Shown here piece after piece: positions 1-6,337 of a stretch of DNA of 7,845 nucleotides (positions are counted from its first letter, which is position 1; every line of letters begins with the position of its first letter). The position numbers and the translations under genes are program-made. Source of the stretch: Kiloniellales bacterium (GTDB lineage: Bacteria > Pseudomonadota > Alphaproteobacteria > Kiloniellales > JAKSDN01); NCBI GenBank assembly GCA_022360075.1, contig JAKSDN010001122.1:1-7845 (forward strand), read 5' to 3'. A model generated the notes under the pieces. The model searched no databases, was not told the origin of the DNA, and worked only from the letters and a program-made list of their open reading frames with translations.

Positions 1-1
1 C

Positions 2-394
2 CTGGGCATCTGCGTCGGCATGCAGCTCATGGCGAGCCGCGGCCTCGAGCACGGCGAGCATCCCGGCTTCGATTGGATCTCCGGCACCGTCGCCGCGCTC
101 GATCCCGGCGATCCGGCGCTCAAGGTGCCGCACATGGGCTGGAACGAGCTGGAGCTGCTGAATGGCGGCCATCCGGTGTTGGCGGGCCTGAACGGTTCCT
201 CCCATGTCTATTTCGTGCACGGCTTCGTCTTTCATGCCGACGATCCGGCGCGGGTGATCGGCCGGGTCGACTATGGCGGGCCGGTTGCCGCCGTGGTGGC
301 GCGCGACAATCTGATCGGTACCCAGTTCCATCCCGAGAAGAGCCAGGCCGCGGGCCTGCGCCTGCTCGCGAATTTCCTCCAGTGGCGGCCATAG
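2..394 (+). CDS. hisH: Imidazole glycerol phosphate synthase glutaminase subunit HisH (3' part)
   Basis: This is the C-terminal 130 residues of HisH; the 5' end lies outside the window. HisH hydrolyses glutamine and passes ammonia to HisF, giving imidazole glycerol phosphate and AICAR in the cytoplasm. The reading frame enters at base 2 with LGICVGMQLM, the class I amidotransferase nucleophile elbow; the catalytic Cys codon is at 11-13. The rest of the triad is in the C-terminal GTQFHPEKSQ motif (His and Glu of FHPEKS). Family members are about 200-215 residues, so roughly 80 N-terminal residues are missing. The internal ATG at 20 is not the start, because the catalytic Cys lies upstream of it. 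The gene is followed after 13 bases by a GNAT gene, then by hisA and the partner gene hisF. Confidence 0.96.
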   Translation: MGICVGMQLMASRGLEHGEHPGFDWISGTVAALDPGDPALKVPHMGWNELELLNGGHPVLAGLNGSSHVYFVHGFVFHADDPARVIGRVDYGGPVAAVVARDNLIGTQFHPEKSQAAGLRLLANFLQWRP

Positions 395-407
395 AATTGA
401 GTGTGCG

Positions 408-953
408 ATGAGCGAAGCGACCCATGCTGATCCGGCGACGGCGGTAGAACGGCTGACCTCTTTCAAGGGCGGCGACCTGCACGATCTTTGCGATGCCGCC
501 GAGGCCGCCATTCTCGACGGCGGCGGCTTCGGCTGGCTGACGCCGCCGCAGCGCAGCGTCATGGAGACCTATTGGCAGGGGGTGCTCCTGGTGCCCGAGC
601 GCGAGCTCTTCGTCGCGCGGCTCGACGGCACGATCGCCGGGTCGGCGCAGCTTCAGCGGCCGCAGAAGAACAACGAAGCCCAGGCCCTCACCGGCCAGCT
701 CACGACCTTTTTCATCGCGCCCTGGGCGCGCGGTCACGGCTTGGCGCGGCGTCTGGTCGAGATGGTCGAGACCGGCGCGCGCGAGGCCGGCCTGCGGGTG
801 CTCAATCTCGATGTCCGCGAGTCGCAGAGACGCGCGATCCAGATTTACGGGCAGCTCGGCTACCAGCGCTTCGGCGTCAATCCGCACTACGCCTGGATCG
901 ACGACCGCTGGGTCGCGGGATTCTACTACACCAAGGTGCTCGACGCCGGCTAA
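408..953 (+). CDS. GNAT-family N-acetyltransferase inside the his operon
   Basis: A 181-residue protein with the GNAT (Gcn5-related) acetyl-CoA-dependent acetyltransferase fold. Its substrate is unknown. Motif A is [18 protein letters not shown] (about residues 101-118), whose RGHGLA loop matches the Q/RxxGxG/A pyrophosphate-binding signature. Motif B follows as [20 protein letters not shown] (133-152), the usual helix with a Tyr near the end. Residues 66-83 ([17 protein letters not shown]) form the expected central strands. The gene lies 13 bases after hisH and 21 bases before hisA, so it is almost certainly co-transcribed with them. No strong Shine-Dalgarno site is visible before the ATG. 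It may acetylate a small molecule or a protein N-terminus; nothing in the sequence ties it to a step of histidine synthesis. Confidence 0.9.
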   Translation: MSEATHADPATAVERLTSFKGGDLHDLCDAAEAAILDGGGFGWLTPPQRSVMETYWQGVLLVPERELFVARLDGTIAGSAQLQRPQKNNEAQALTGQLTTFFIAPWARGHGLARRLVEMVETGAREAGLRVLNLDVRESQRRAIQIYGQLGYQRFGVNPHYAWIDDRWVAGFYYTKVLDAG

Positions 954-974
954 GGCGTTGGGTCGAGGCCCGGC

Positions 975-1742
975 ATGATCCTCTTTCCGGCTATCGATCT
1001 GAAGGACGGCGCCGTCGTGCGCCTGCTGCGCGGCGCCATGGAGCAGGCGACGGTCTTCGGCGAGGACCCGGCCGCCCAGGCCCGCGCCTTCGCCGCGGCC
1101 GGCTTCGCGTGGCTGCATCTGGTCGATTTGAACGGCGCCTTCGCCGGCAAGCCGGTGAACGGCGACGCGGTGCGCGCGATCCTCGCCGCGGTCGACCTGC
1201 CGGTGCAGCTCGGCGGCGGCATCCGCGACTTGGCGACGGTCGAAGGCTGGCTCACGGCCGGTGTGCGTCGGGTCATCCTCGGCACCGCCGCGGTGAAGGA
1301 TCCTGCGCTCGTGCGCGACGCCTGCCGCGCCTTTCCCGAGCGGGTCGTGGTCGGCATCGATGCGCGCGGCGGCCGCGTCGCGGTCGAGGGCTGGGCCGAG
1401 GTCAGCGACCTGTCGGCGCTGGATCTGGCGCGCCGCTTCGAGGACGCCGGGGTGGCGGCGATCGTCTACACCGACATCGAGCGCGATGGCGCCCTCCAAG
1501 GCGTCAATGTGGCGGCGACCGCCGCGCTGGCCGAATCCCTCACCATCCCGGTGATCGCCTCCGGCGGCGTGGCGAGCCTCGACGACATCGCGGATCTCAA
1601 GGCGGTCGAGGCCCAGGGCGTGGCCGGCGCGATCATCGGCCGAGCGCTCTACGACGGTCGCATCGAACCGGAGGCGGCTTTGGCTCTGGCCCAAAGCGAG
1701 TCGCGGCCGGAGCGGAGCGGCGGAGTCGGTGCCGGATGCTGA
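975..1742 (+). CDS. hisA: ProFAR isomerase HisA
   Basis: A 255-residue (beta-alpha)8-barrel enzyme. It catalyses the Amadori rearrangement of ProFAR to PRFAR, the fourth step of histidine synthesis. The N-terminus [12 protein letters not shown] carries the catalytic Asp8, and the second catalytic Asp is Asp129 in VVGIDARGG. Phosphate-binding loops are visible as LGGGIR (79-84), ILGTAAV (101-107), ASGGV (195-199) and the IIGRALY segment (220-226). [11 protein letters not shown] (166-176) is the typical beta6 loop. A GAGG motif at 965-968, six bases before the ATG, supports the start. The protein ends in a Ser/Gly/Arg tail (about 243-255) that goes past the barrel and looks unconserved. The last bases overlap the start of hisF by 7 nt. 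Confidence 0.97.
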   Translation: MILFPAIDLKDGAVVRLLRGAMEQATVFGEDPAAQARAFAAAGFAWLHLVDLNGAFAGKPVNGDAVRAILAAVDLPVQLGGGIRDLATVEGWLTAGVRRVILGTAAVKDPALVRDACRAFPERVVVGIDARGGRVAVEGWAEVSDLSALDLARRFEDAGVAAIVYTDIERDGALQGVNVAATAALAESLTIPVIASGGVASLDDIADLKAVEAQGVAGAIIGRALYDGRIEPEAALALAQSESRPERSGGVGAGC

Positions 1743-2500
1743 AGGCCCGGGTCATCCCCTGTCTCGACGTCAAGGACGGCCGCGTGGTCAAGGGCGTCAA
1801 CTTCGTCGCCCTGCGCGATGCCGGCGATCCGGTGGAGCAGGCCCGGATCTACGACGCCGCCGGCGCCGACGAGCTTTGCTTCCTCGACATCACGGCGAGC
1901 CACGAGAAGCGCGCCATCCTGCTCGACATCGTCGCCCAGACGGCCGAGGTCTGCTTCATGCCGCTGACGGTCGGCGGCGGCGTGCGCACGAGCGAGGACG
2001 TCCGCCGGCTGTTGCTTGCGGGCGCCGACAAGGTCTCGATCAACACGGCGGCGGTGAAGCGGCCGGACTTCGTGCGCGAGGCGGCGGAGAAGTTCGGCAC
2101 TCAGTGCATCGTCGTCGCCATCGACGGCAAGCGCGGTGCGTCCGGCAACTTCGAGGTTTTCACCCATGGCGGCCGCGAGCCGACCGGGCTCGATGCCGTC
2201 GATTGGGCCCGGCGCATGGCGGACTACGGCGCGGGCGAGATCCTGCTGACCTCCATGGACCGCGACGGCACGAAACAGGGCTACGACATCGCCCTCACGC
2301 GGGCGGTGGCCGACGCCGTCCCGATTCCGGTGATCGCCTCGGGCGGCGTCGGCACGCTCGATCATCTGGTCGAAGGCATCCGCGACGGCCATGCCACGGC
2401 GGTGCTGGCCGCCTCGATCTTCCATTTCGGCACCTACTCGATCGCCGAAGCCAAGGCGCACATGGCCAAGGGCGGCGTCCCCGTGCGGCCCTGCGTGTAA
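1736..2500 (+). CDS. hisF: Imidazole glycerol phosphate synthase cyclase subunit HisF
   Basis: A 254-residue (beta-alpha)8 barrel that cyclises PRFAR with ammonia delivered by HisH, giving imidazole glycerol phosphate and AICAR. The start [20 protein letters not shown] is the family N-terminus. The two catalytic aspartates fall at the canonical positions Asp11 (CLDVKDG) and Asp130 (VVAIDGKRG). Phosphate-binding stretches VGGGVRT (79-85), SINTAAV (101-107) and ASGGVGT (201-207) are intact, as is [15 protein letters not shown] (170-184). The length is normal for the family. The ATG at 1736 overlaps the end of hisA; GGAG at 1722-1725, about 10 bases upstream, could serve as ribosome-binding site. 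The frame stays open far upstream of 1736, but that stretch runs through hisA and the GNAT gene and is a GC-rich shadow. Confidence 0.98.
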   Translation: MLKARVIPCLDVKDGRVVKGVNFVALRDAGDPVEQARIYDAAGADELCFLDITASHEKRAILLDIVAQTAEVCFMPLTVGGGVRTSEDVRRLLLAGADKVSINTAAVKRPDFVREAAEKFGTQCIVVAIDGKRGASGNFEVFTHGGREPTGLDAVDWARRMADYGAGEILLTSMDRDGTKQGYDIALTRAVADAVPIPVIASGGVGTLDHLVEGIRDGHATAVLAASIFHFGTYSIAEAKAHMAKGGVPVRPCV

Positions 2501-2577
2501 GGCCTTGCCCGGCTGCGTGACAGCCGCCGCAATACCTGCTAGGCAGCCGAGAAACGGCGATGAGGAGTGACGATTCC

Positions 2578-2910
2578 ATGGCGGGCAAGGAGCCGGACGG
2601 CCGAACCTTGGACGCGCTCTACGAGGTCATCGAGGGCCGCCGCAAGGCCGACCCAGAGTCCTCGCGTACGGCCAAGCTGTTCAACCGGGGCGTGCCCAAG
2701 ATCGCTCAGAAGGTGGGCGAGGAGGCGGTCGAGGCGCTGATCGAAGGGGTTGCCGGCGATCGGGACAGGCTGACGGAAGAAAGCGCCGACCTGCTTTATC
2801 ACCTGCTGGTGCTGTGGGCGGCCTGCGAGGTGAGCCCGAAAGAGGTTTGGAAAGCACTCGAGGCGCGCCGTGGGACCGCTTGGTCGGACCAAAACAACGG
2901 CGCGGCCTGA
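2578..2910 (+). CDS. hisE: Phosphoribosyl-ATP pyrophosphatase HisE
   Basis: A 110-residue all-alpha MazG-like pyrophosphohydrolase. It converts phosphoribosyl-ATP to phosphoribosyl-AMP, the second step of histidine synthesis. The metal-binding acidic motifs are KVGEEAVE (45-52) and EESADLLYHL (67-76). FNRGVPKIAQKVGEEAVE is characteristic of HisE. It stands alone and is not fused to HisI, as is usual in Alphaproteobacteria. I chose the ATG at 2578 because GAGGAG at 2563-2568 sits nine bases upstream and the protein then begins MAGKEPDGRTLDALYEV. An in-frame ATG at 2560 would add six residues and put the Shine-Dalgarno site inside the gene. It lies 77 bases after hisF and 48 before the HIT gene. 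The last 10 residues are polar and probably disordered. Confidence 0.96.
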   Translation: MAGKEPDGRTLDALYEVIEGRRKADPESSRTAKLFNRGVPKIAQKVGEEAVEALIEGVAGDRDRLTEESADLLYHLLVLWAACEVSPKEVWKALEARRGTAWSDQNNGAA

Positions 2911-2958
2911 GCCGGGCTCGGCGAATTCGGCATGACAGGGATAGGAGACCCCGCAGCG

Positions 2959-3339
2959 ATGGCAAGCGAAAGCGGCTACGACCAGAACAACATCTTCGCG
3001 AAGATCCTCCGCGGCGAGATCCCCTGCAACAAGGTCTATGAAGACGAGCACGCGCTCGCCTTCCACGACATCAATCCGCAGACCCCGACTCATGTCCTGG
3101 TGGTGCCGAAGGGCGCCTACGTCTCTTCCGACGACTTCGCCGAGAAAGCGAGCGAGGCCGAGATCGCCGGCTTCTTCAGGGCCGTGGGCCGCATCGCGCG
3201 CGATCTGGGACTGGTCGAGCCCGGCTATCGCGTGCTCGCCAATCACGGCCGCGATGCCCATCAGGAAGTTCCGCACTTCCACATGCACATCTTCGGCGGC
3301 AAGGATCTCGGACGCATGATCAAGCCGGCCGACAAATAG
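2959..3339 (+). CDS. HIT-family (HinT-like) purine nucleoside phosphoramidase/hydrolase
   Basis: A 126-residue histidine-triad protein. The triad HFHMHIFGG lies at 106-114, with His108 the expected nucleophile. The N-terminal NNIFAKILRGEIPCNKVYED and the DINPQTPTHVLVVPK segment match the HinT branch, whose members hydrolyse AMP-lysine, AMP-phosphoramidates and similar adenylates. The length matches stand-alone HinT enzymes. The ATG at 2959 is preferred because GGAG at 2944-2947 precedes it by 11 bases; an in-frame ATG at 2932 would add nine residues and has no clear ribosome-binding site. It follows hisE by 48 bases on the same strand, so it is probably the last gene of the his transcript. 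Whether it serves histidine synthesis or is only a housekeeping passenger cannot be read from the sequence. Confidence 0.93.
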   Translation: MASESGYDQNNIFAKILRGEIPCNKVYEDEHALAFHDINPQTPTHVLVVPKGAYVSSDDFAEKASEAEIAGFFRAVGRIARDLGLVEPGYRVLANHGRDAHQEVPHFHMHIFGGKDLGRMIKPADK

Positions 3340-3386
3340 CGCGAGTCTCCTACCCGGCTGGCCGCCTCGCCTCCTCATTGTCCCCG

Positions 3387-3403
3387 TTAAGCCAGCGGTA
3401 ACC
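3387..3403 (+). promoter_or_regulatory. Possible CtrA-like site upstream of the SPOR gene
   Basis: TTAA-N7-GTAACC lies in the 119-base gap between the HIT and SPOR genes. The CtrA consensus of Alphaproteobacteria is TTAA-N7-TTAAC, so this differs by one base in the second half. The link to a cell-envelope/division gene makes it plausible, but such a short motif can occur by chance. No convincing -35/-10 pair was found in the gap. Confidence 0.25.
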
Positions 3404-3458
3404 TCTGGTCGCTAAGCATGGGCACACCCGGCCAATAGCCAAGCCGAGATGCTCGCCC

Positions 3459-4373
3459 ATGCGAAACTTTCTTATGGCCTCCGGGCTGACCGTCGCCGCC
3501 GCTTTCCTGATCACGCCGGCGCTCGTGCCCGATGCATTGAGGGCGTCGCCCGAGACGCCGAAGGCGACCGCGAACCCGATGCCCAGCGCGCCGGTCACAA
3601 CGGAGCTTGCCTCCCCGAGACATGTGACGGGCGCCCCTACGGTCCTCGCGCTCGGACCCTTGCGTGACAAGCCGGCACCGAAGCCGAAGGATCGTGCCGA
3701 CAGCGCGACGACGCAGCCGCAGCCCAAACCGCCCGTGGTGCTCTCCGACCTGGCGCCGGCGGCCGGCGTGGCGGAGAGCGCGACCCCGCCCTCGCCCTGG
3801 TCCAGTGGCCGCCGGAACAAGGAGCTGGCCGCGGTGCCCGGCACGGCGGTCAGCCGCCCGCTCACTCAGGTGGCGGAGCGCAACGGGGCGTCGCAGCGGA
3901 TGGCGGACCCCGGCACTGCCGGCGACAGAGCCCGGCCGCGCCTGGCCAAAGCGGTCGCTCTCCAGGTCGCTAAGGCGGATCCCGAGCCGCCGAAGGCGCC
4001 CAAAGCCAAAGTGGCGAAGGCCGAACCCAAGCCAAAGGCCCAGTCGAAGGAGATGAAGGCCAAGGCCGGCTCGGCGGCGCCCAATCCCAACGCGGGCTCG
4101 CGCGGCGGCTCGATCTACATCGTTATCGGCAGCTTCCTGCGGGCCGACCATGCGGCCGAATGGGTCCGCAAGTACAAGCAGTGGCAGCCCGTCACGATGG
4201 AAGCGGTCGTCGAGGGGCGTACGCGCCAGCGGGTCGTCGTCGGTCCGTTCGGTGATGACGAGGCCAAGATCGCGCTTTCGATGATCAAGGCCGGCGGCGT
4301 GAAAGATGCTTGGCCGCTGAAATCCATGAAGAAGGCAGACAGCGCCACGCGTACGCCAGAGCGCAGCGGCTAA
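3459..4373 (+). CDS. Exported SPOR-domain protein with Pro/Lys/Ala-rich linker
   Basis: A 304-residue protein. Residues 1-28 (start MRNFLMASGLTVAAAFLITP) form a hydrophobic export signal: either a signal peptide, perhaps cut near DALRA-SP, or an uncleaved anchor. There is no lipobox Cys. Residues 30-215 are low-complexity and rich in Pro, Ala and Lys, with a strongly basic KA/PK stretch at about 170-203, as expected of an extended periplasmic linker. Residues 217-290 are a SPOR domain: SIYIVIGSFLRADHAAEW, then QRVVVGPFGDDEAKIALSMI. SPOR domains bind glycan strands lacking stem peptides at division septa, so a role in cell division or wall remodelling is likely, but no specific partner can be named. 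The gene starts 119 bases after the HIT gene and converges with the ion-channel gene. RBS support is weak (GAGA about 10 bases upstream). Confidence 0.85.
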   Translation: MRNFLMASGLTVAAAFLITPALVPDALRASPETPKATANPMPSAPVTTELASPRHVTGAPTVLALGPLRDKPAPKPKDRADSATTQPQPKPPVVLSDLAPAAGVAESATPPSPWSSGRRNKELAAVPGTAVSRPLTQVAERNGASQRMADPGTAGDRARPRLAKAVALQVAKADPEPPKAPKAKVAKAEPKPKAQSKEMKAKAGSAAPNPNAGSRGGSIYIVIGSFLRADHAAEWVRKYKQWQPVTMEAVVEGRTRQRVVVGPFGDDEAKIALSMIKAGGVKDAWPLKSMKKADSATRTPERSG

Positions 4374-4384
4374 GGACCAGGTCC
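4374..4384. other. 11-base palindrome filling the convergent intergenic gap
   Basis: GGACC-A-GGTCC occupies exactly the 11 bases between the SPOR gene stop (4371-4373) and the channel gene stop on the other strand (4385-4387). As RNA it could form only a very small hairpin with a minimal loop and no U tract, so it is a weak candidate for a two-way terminator. It may be chance. No other terminator is visible between these genes. Confidence 0.25.
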
Positions 4385-5242
4385 CTAAGTTTCCGGCTGC
4401 CGGCCATTCAGCCGGCGGAGCTCCCGTATCTCTGACCGCAGCGCGGTTACCTCCGCGAGAATGCGCTCCGCATCCGCGTGGGCGGCCTCTTGGCGCGCCG
4501 CCTCGTCGGCCTCGCGGTCGATCTCGTGCTGGCTGTGCATGGCATTGACCAGGATCGCGATGAAGAGGTTCAGGACGGCGAAGCTGGTGACCAGGATGAA
4601 GGGCACGAAAAAGAGCCAGGCGTAGGGAAAGACCTGCATCACCGGCCGCACGATGCCCATCGACCAGCTCTCCAGGGTCATGATCTGGAACAGCGAGTAC
4701 ATCGAGGCGCCGACCGTGCCGAACCAGTCCTCGAAGGCGGCGCCGAACAGCTTCGTCGCCATCACCGCGAAGACGTAATAGACCAGGGCCAGCAGCATCA
4801 CGACCGAGGCCATGCCGGGGATGGCCTGCAAGAGCGCCTGGACCACCCGGCGCATGCTCGGCACCACCGAGACCAGACGGAACACCCGGATGATCCGCAG
4901 GGCCCTCAGCACCGACAGGCCATTGGTCGCCGGCACCAGGCCGATCCCGACCACGATGAAGTCGAAGATGTTCCAGGGCTCGCGGAAGAAACGCAGGCGC
5001 TTGACGAGCATCTTGAGCAGGATCTCGACCACGAAGACGCCCAGGATGAAGCGGTCGAGACCCAGCAGCAGGTCCCCGGCCGCTGCCATTGCGTTTTTCG
5101 AGGTCTCGAGACCGAGGGTCACGGCGTTGAGGATGATGAGGGCCGTGATGGTGCGCTGCACCGCGCGCGATTCGATGATCGCCTCGAGGCGACTCATGGG
5201 CGCGATCGCCGCCGCGGCGTTTTCCTGGATTTCTGCGTTCAT
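4385..5242 (-). CDS. Single-domain voltage-gated sodium channel (NaChBac/NavAb family)
   Basis: A 285-residue inner-membrane channel subunit, expected to work as a homotetramer. Segments: S1 about 30-48, S2 63-82, S3 91-106, S4 109-125, S5 142-166, pore helix and filter 178-197, S6 205-235. S4 reads LSVLRALRIIRVFRLVSVV, with gating arginines at 113, 116, 119 and 122. S2 Glu73 and S3 Asp94 could be counter-charges. The filter is TLESWSM (189-195), the same residues as in NavAb and close to NaChBac TLESWAS; Glu191 would be the high-field-strength site, which predicts Na+ selectivity. The S6 Asn225 in LNLFIAI is present. Residues 240-280 are charged and heptad-like, fitting the tetrameric coiled coil of the family. 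The length is normal. It lies 48 bases downstream of the LysR gene on the same strand and may be read from its transcript. Its role may be motility, pH or osmotic response. Confidence 0.93.
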   Translation of the reverse strand: MNAEIQENAAAAIAPMSRLEAIIESRAVQRTITALIILNAVTLGLETSKNAMAAAGDLLLGLDRFILGVFVVEILLKMLVKRLRFFREPWNIFDFIVVGIGLVPATNGLSVLRALRIIRVFRLVSVVPSMRRVVQALLQAIPGMASVVMLLALVYYVFAVMATKLFGAAFEDWFGTVGASMYSLFQIMTLESWSMGIVRPVMQVFPYAWLFFVPFILVTSFAVLNLFIAILVNAMHSQHEIDREADEAARQEAAHADAERILAEVTALRSEIRELRRLNGRQPET

Positions 5243-5290
5243 CGTCCCGTTCGGTCTCCGTCGGCCGGATCGCGGCTATAGATGGCGGAG

Positions 5291-6247
5291 TCAGGCCCTC
5301 GCCTCAAGTGGGCGGGCGCCTTGCGGTCCGCTTTGGCCGGCCGAAGCCTTGGCCTCGGCGAGAATCCAGTCGCGGAACAGGGCGGCCGGCCGGCTGAGCG
5401 GCAGGTCGGCCGGCGTGAGCAGGTAGAAGGCGCGTTCGGACTTCAGCGTGGCTTCGATGGGCCGCACCAAGGCGCCGCGGATCAGGAAGTCGTCGGCCAG
5501 GCGGCTGCCGCCGAGCGCGATGCCCTGGCCGTCGAGGGCGGCCTGGATCAGGACCAGGTAGTTGTCGAAACGCAGCTCGCGGCCGCGCGGCTTGCCCTCC
5601 ACGCCGAGCACCCTGAGCCAGCTCTCCCAGGTCACCCAGTTGCTGTCGTACTCGATGAGCTGCAGCAGCGTCTCGTTCAGCAGGTCTTGCGGCTCTTTCA
5701 GGGGCGGCCGTCCCGTCAGGTAGCCCGGCGCGCAGACCGGAAAGACCTCGTTGTCGAGCAGGTGCACCGCTTGGGCGCCGGGCCAGCGGCCGCGTCCGTA
5801 GCGCACGGCCAGATCGATCCCGGCGATCGCCAAGTCATGGACCGGCGCCGAGGCGACCAGACGCAGCTCGACCGACGGATGGGCGGCGCGGAACTTGGCG
5901 ACGCGCGACATCAGCCAATAGTTGGCGAAGGTGACGCTGGTCGAGACGGTGATCTCGCCCGGTTTCTTGATACGGCGCAGCTCGACGGCGCTGTTGGCGA
6001 TGTGCTCCAAGCCCATCGATACGGCCTGGTGGAAGCGCGCGCCGTCGCGGGTGAGCTGCAGAGTCCGGCTGCCGCGCTGGAACAAAGTGGTCCCCAGATG
6101 CTGCTCCAGAAGCTGGATTTGGCGGCTGACGGCAGCCTGCGTGACCTTCAGCTCGTTGGCCGCTCGGGTGAAGTTCCGATGCCGCGCTGCCGCCTCGAAA
6201 ACCACGAGGCTATTCGGCGGCGGCAGCTTCATACGTAGGCTTACCAT
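5291..6247 (-). CDS. LysR-type transcriptional regulator, GcvA-like
   Basis: A 318-residue LysR protein. The N-terminal winged helix-turn-helix is at about 7-66: LPPPNSLVVFEAAARHRNFT, then recognition helix TQAAVSRQIQLLEQHLG (36-52) and LFQRGSRTLQLT. The periplasmic-binding-protein-like effector domain spans about 95-300. The LPPxNSLxxFEAAARHxNFTRAA pattern and the ITVSTSVTFANYWLMSRVAKF region match the GcvA/AmpR-like branch. The ATG at 6247 and a second in-frame ATG at 6232 (giving MKLPPPNSL) are both possible; GGTAAG lies 7 bases before the second, and most relatives start close to it. The gene is divergent from the sgaA-like gene across 135 bases, the classic layout for a LysR regulator and its target. 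The effector is unknown; glyoxylate, glycine, serine or a C1/C2 intermediate would fit the neighbour. The C-terminal 15-18 residues are an unconserved tail. Confidence 0.93.
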   Translation of the reverse strand: MVSLRMKLPPPNSLVVFEAAARHRNFTRAANELKVTQAAVSRQIQLLEQHLGTTLFQRGSRTLQLTRDGARFHQAVSMGLEHIANSAVELRRIKKPGEITVSTSVTFANYWLMSRVAKFRAAHPSVELRLVASAPVHDLAIAGIDLAVRYGRGRWPGAQAVHLLDNEVFPVCAPGYLTGRPPLKEPQDLLNETLLQLIEYDSNWVTWESWLRVLGVEGKPRGRELRFDNYLVLIQAALDGQGIALGGSRLADDFLIRGALVRPIEATLKSERAFYLLTPADLPLSRPAALFRDWILAEAKASAGQSGPQGARPLEARA

Positions 6248-6258
6248 GAGAAAAACTG

Positions 6259-6268
6259 ATCATATGAT
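6259..6268. promoter_or_regulatory. Perfect 10-bp palindrome in the lysR-sgaA divergent region
   Basis: ATCATATGAT is a perfect palindrome in the AT-rich divergent region. If sgaA transcription begins near 6328 (see the -10-like TATTCT at 6316-6321), the dyad is centred about 64 bases upstream. That is where LysR proteins often have their high-affinity recognition site. Placement is inference; the palindrome itself is directly seen. Confidence 0.4.
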
Positions 6269-6273
6269 GACAA

Positions 6274-6295
6274 TTTAACCAGTTATACCGTTAAA
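6274..6295. promoter_or_regulatory. Inverted repeat TTTAAC-N10-GTTAAA, candidate LysR operator
   Basis: Perfect 6-bp arms, TTTAAC at 6274-6279 and GTTAAA at 6290-6295, are separated by 10 bases. The 22-base dyad has the size and AT-rich arms of LysR operators. It overlaps the best lysR -10 candidate (TATAAC, minus strand, 6287-6282) and lies close to a possible sgaA -35 region. Binding here could repress lysR and activate sgaA. A looser AACTG-N21-CAGTT repeat (6254-6284) overlaps it. Confidence 0.5.
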
Positions 6296-6310
6296 GCAGA
6301 GCTGTTACCA
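6282..6310 (-). promoter_or_regulatory. Candidate lysR promoter
   Basis: On the minus strand, TGGTAA (6310-6305) and TATAAC (6287-6282) are separated by 17 bases. The -10 matches TATAAT at five of six positions; the -35 matches TTGACA at only three. This would start RNA near 6275, giving a short leader before the lysR ATG. The -10 lies inside the TTTAAC/GTTAAA dyad, which fits autorepression. Confidence 0.4.
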
Positions 6311-6321
6311 TTACCTATTCT
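6291..6321 (+). promoter_or_regulatory. Weak candidate promoter for the sgaA-like operon
   Basis: TATTCT (6316-6321) matches TATAAT at four of six positions. The only -35-like hexamer at workable spacing is TTAAAG (6291-6296, 19-base spacer, three matches). A poor -35 would fit a promoter that needs a LysR activator bound just upstream. This is the best candidate I could find, not a firm call. Confidence 0.25.
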
Positions 6322-6337
6322 AGCAAAACCGAAACCG

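Noticed and set aside
120..1694. Open minus-strand frame of 524 codons across hisH, GNAT and hisA
   Set aside because: It is antisense to three genes with clear family motifs, has an Arg/Asp/Gly/His-rich composition typical of shadow frames in high-GC DNA, and shows no recognisable domain.
488..1735. Long upstream extension of the hisF frame
   Set aside because: It runs out of frame through the GNAT and hisA genes, is Arg/Gly/Ala-rich, and HisF orthologues begin at the [11 protein letters not shown] start at 1736.
2501..2577. A separate promoter or terminator between hisF and hisE
   Set aside because: No convincing -35/-10 pair and no stem with a T run were found; the 77-base gap is compatible with one transcript.
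4478..5281. Plus-strand open frame opposite the sodium-channel gene
   Set aside because: Asp/His/Gln-rich translation with no domain; the opposite strand encodes a clear channel with correct motifs.
5282..6238. Plus-strand open frame of 318 codons opposite lysR
   Set aside because: Exact shadow of the LysR gene; no motif, and the minus strand has a full LysR protein.
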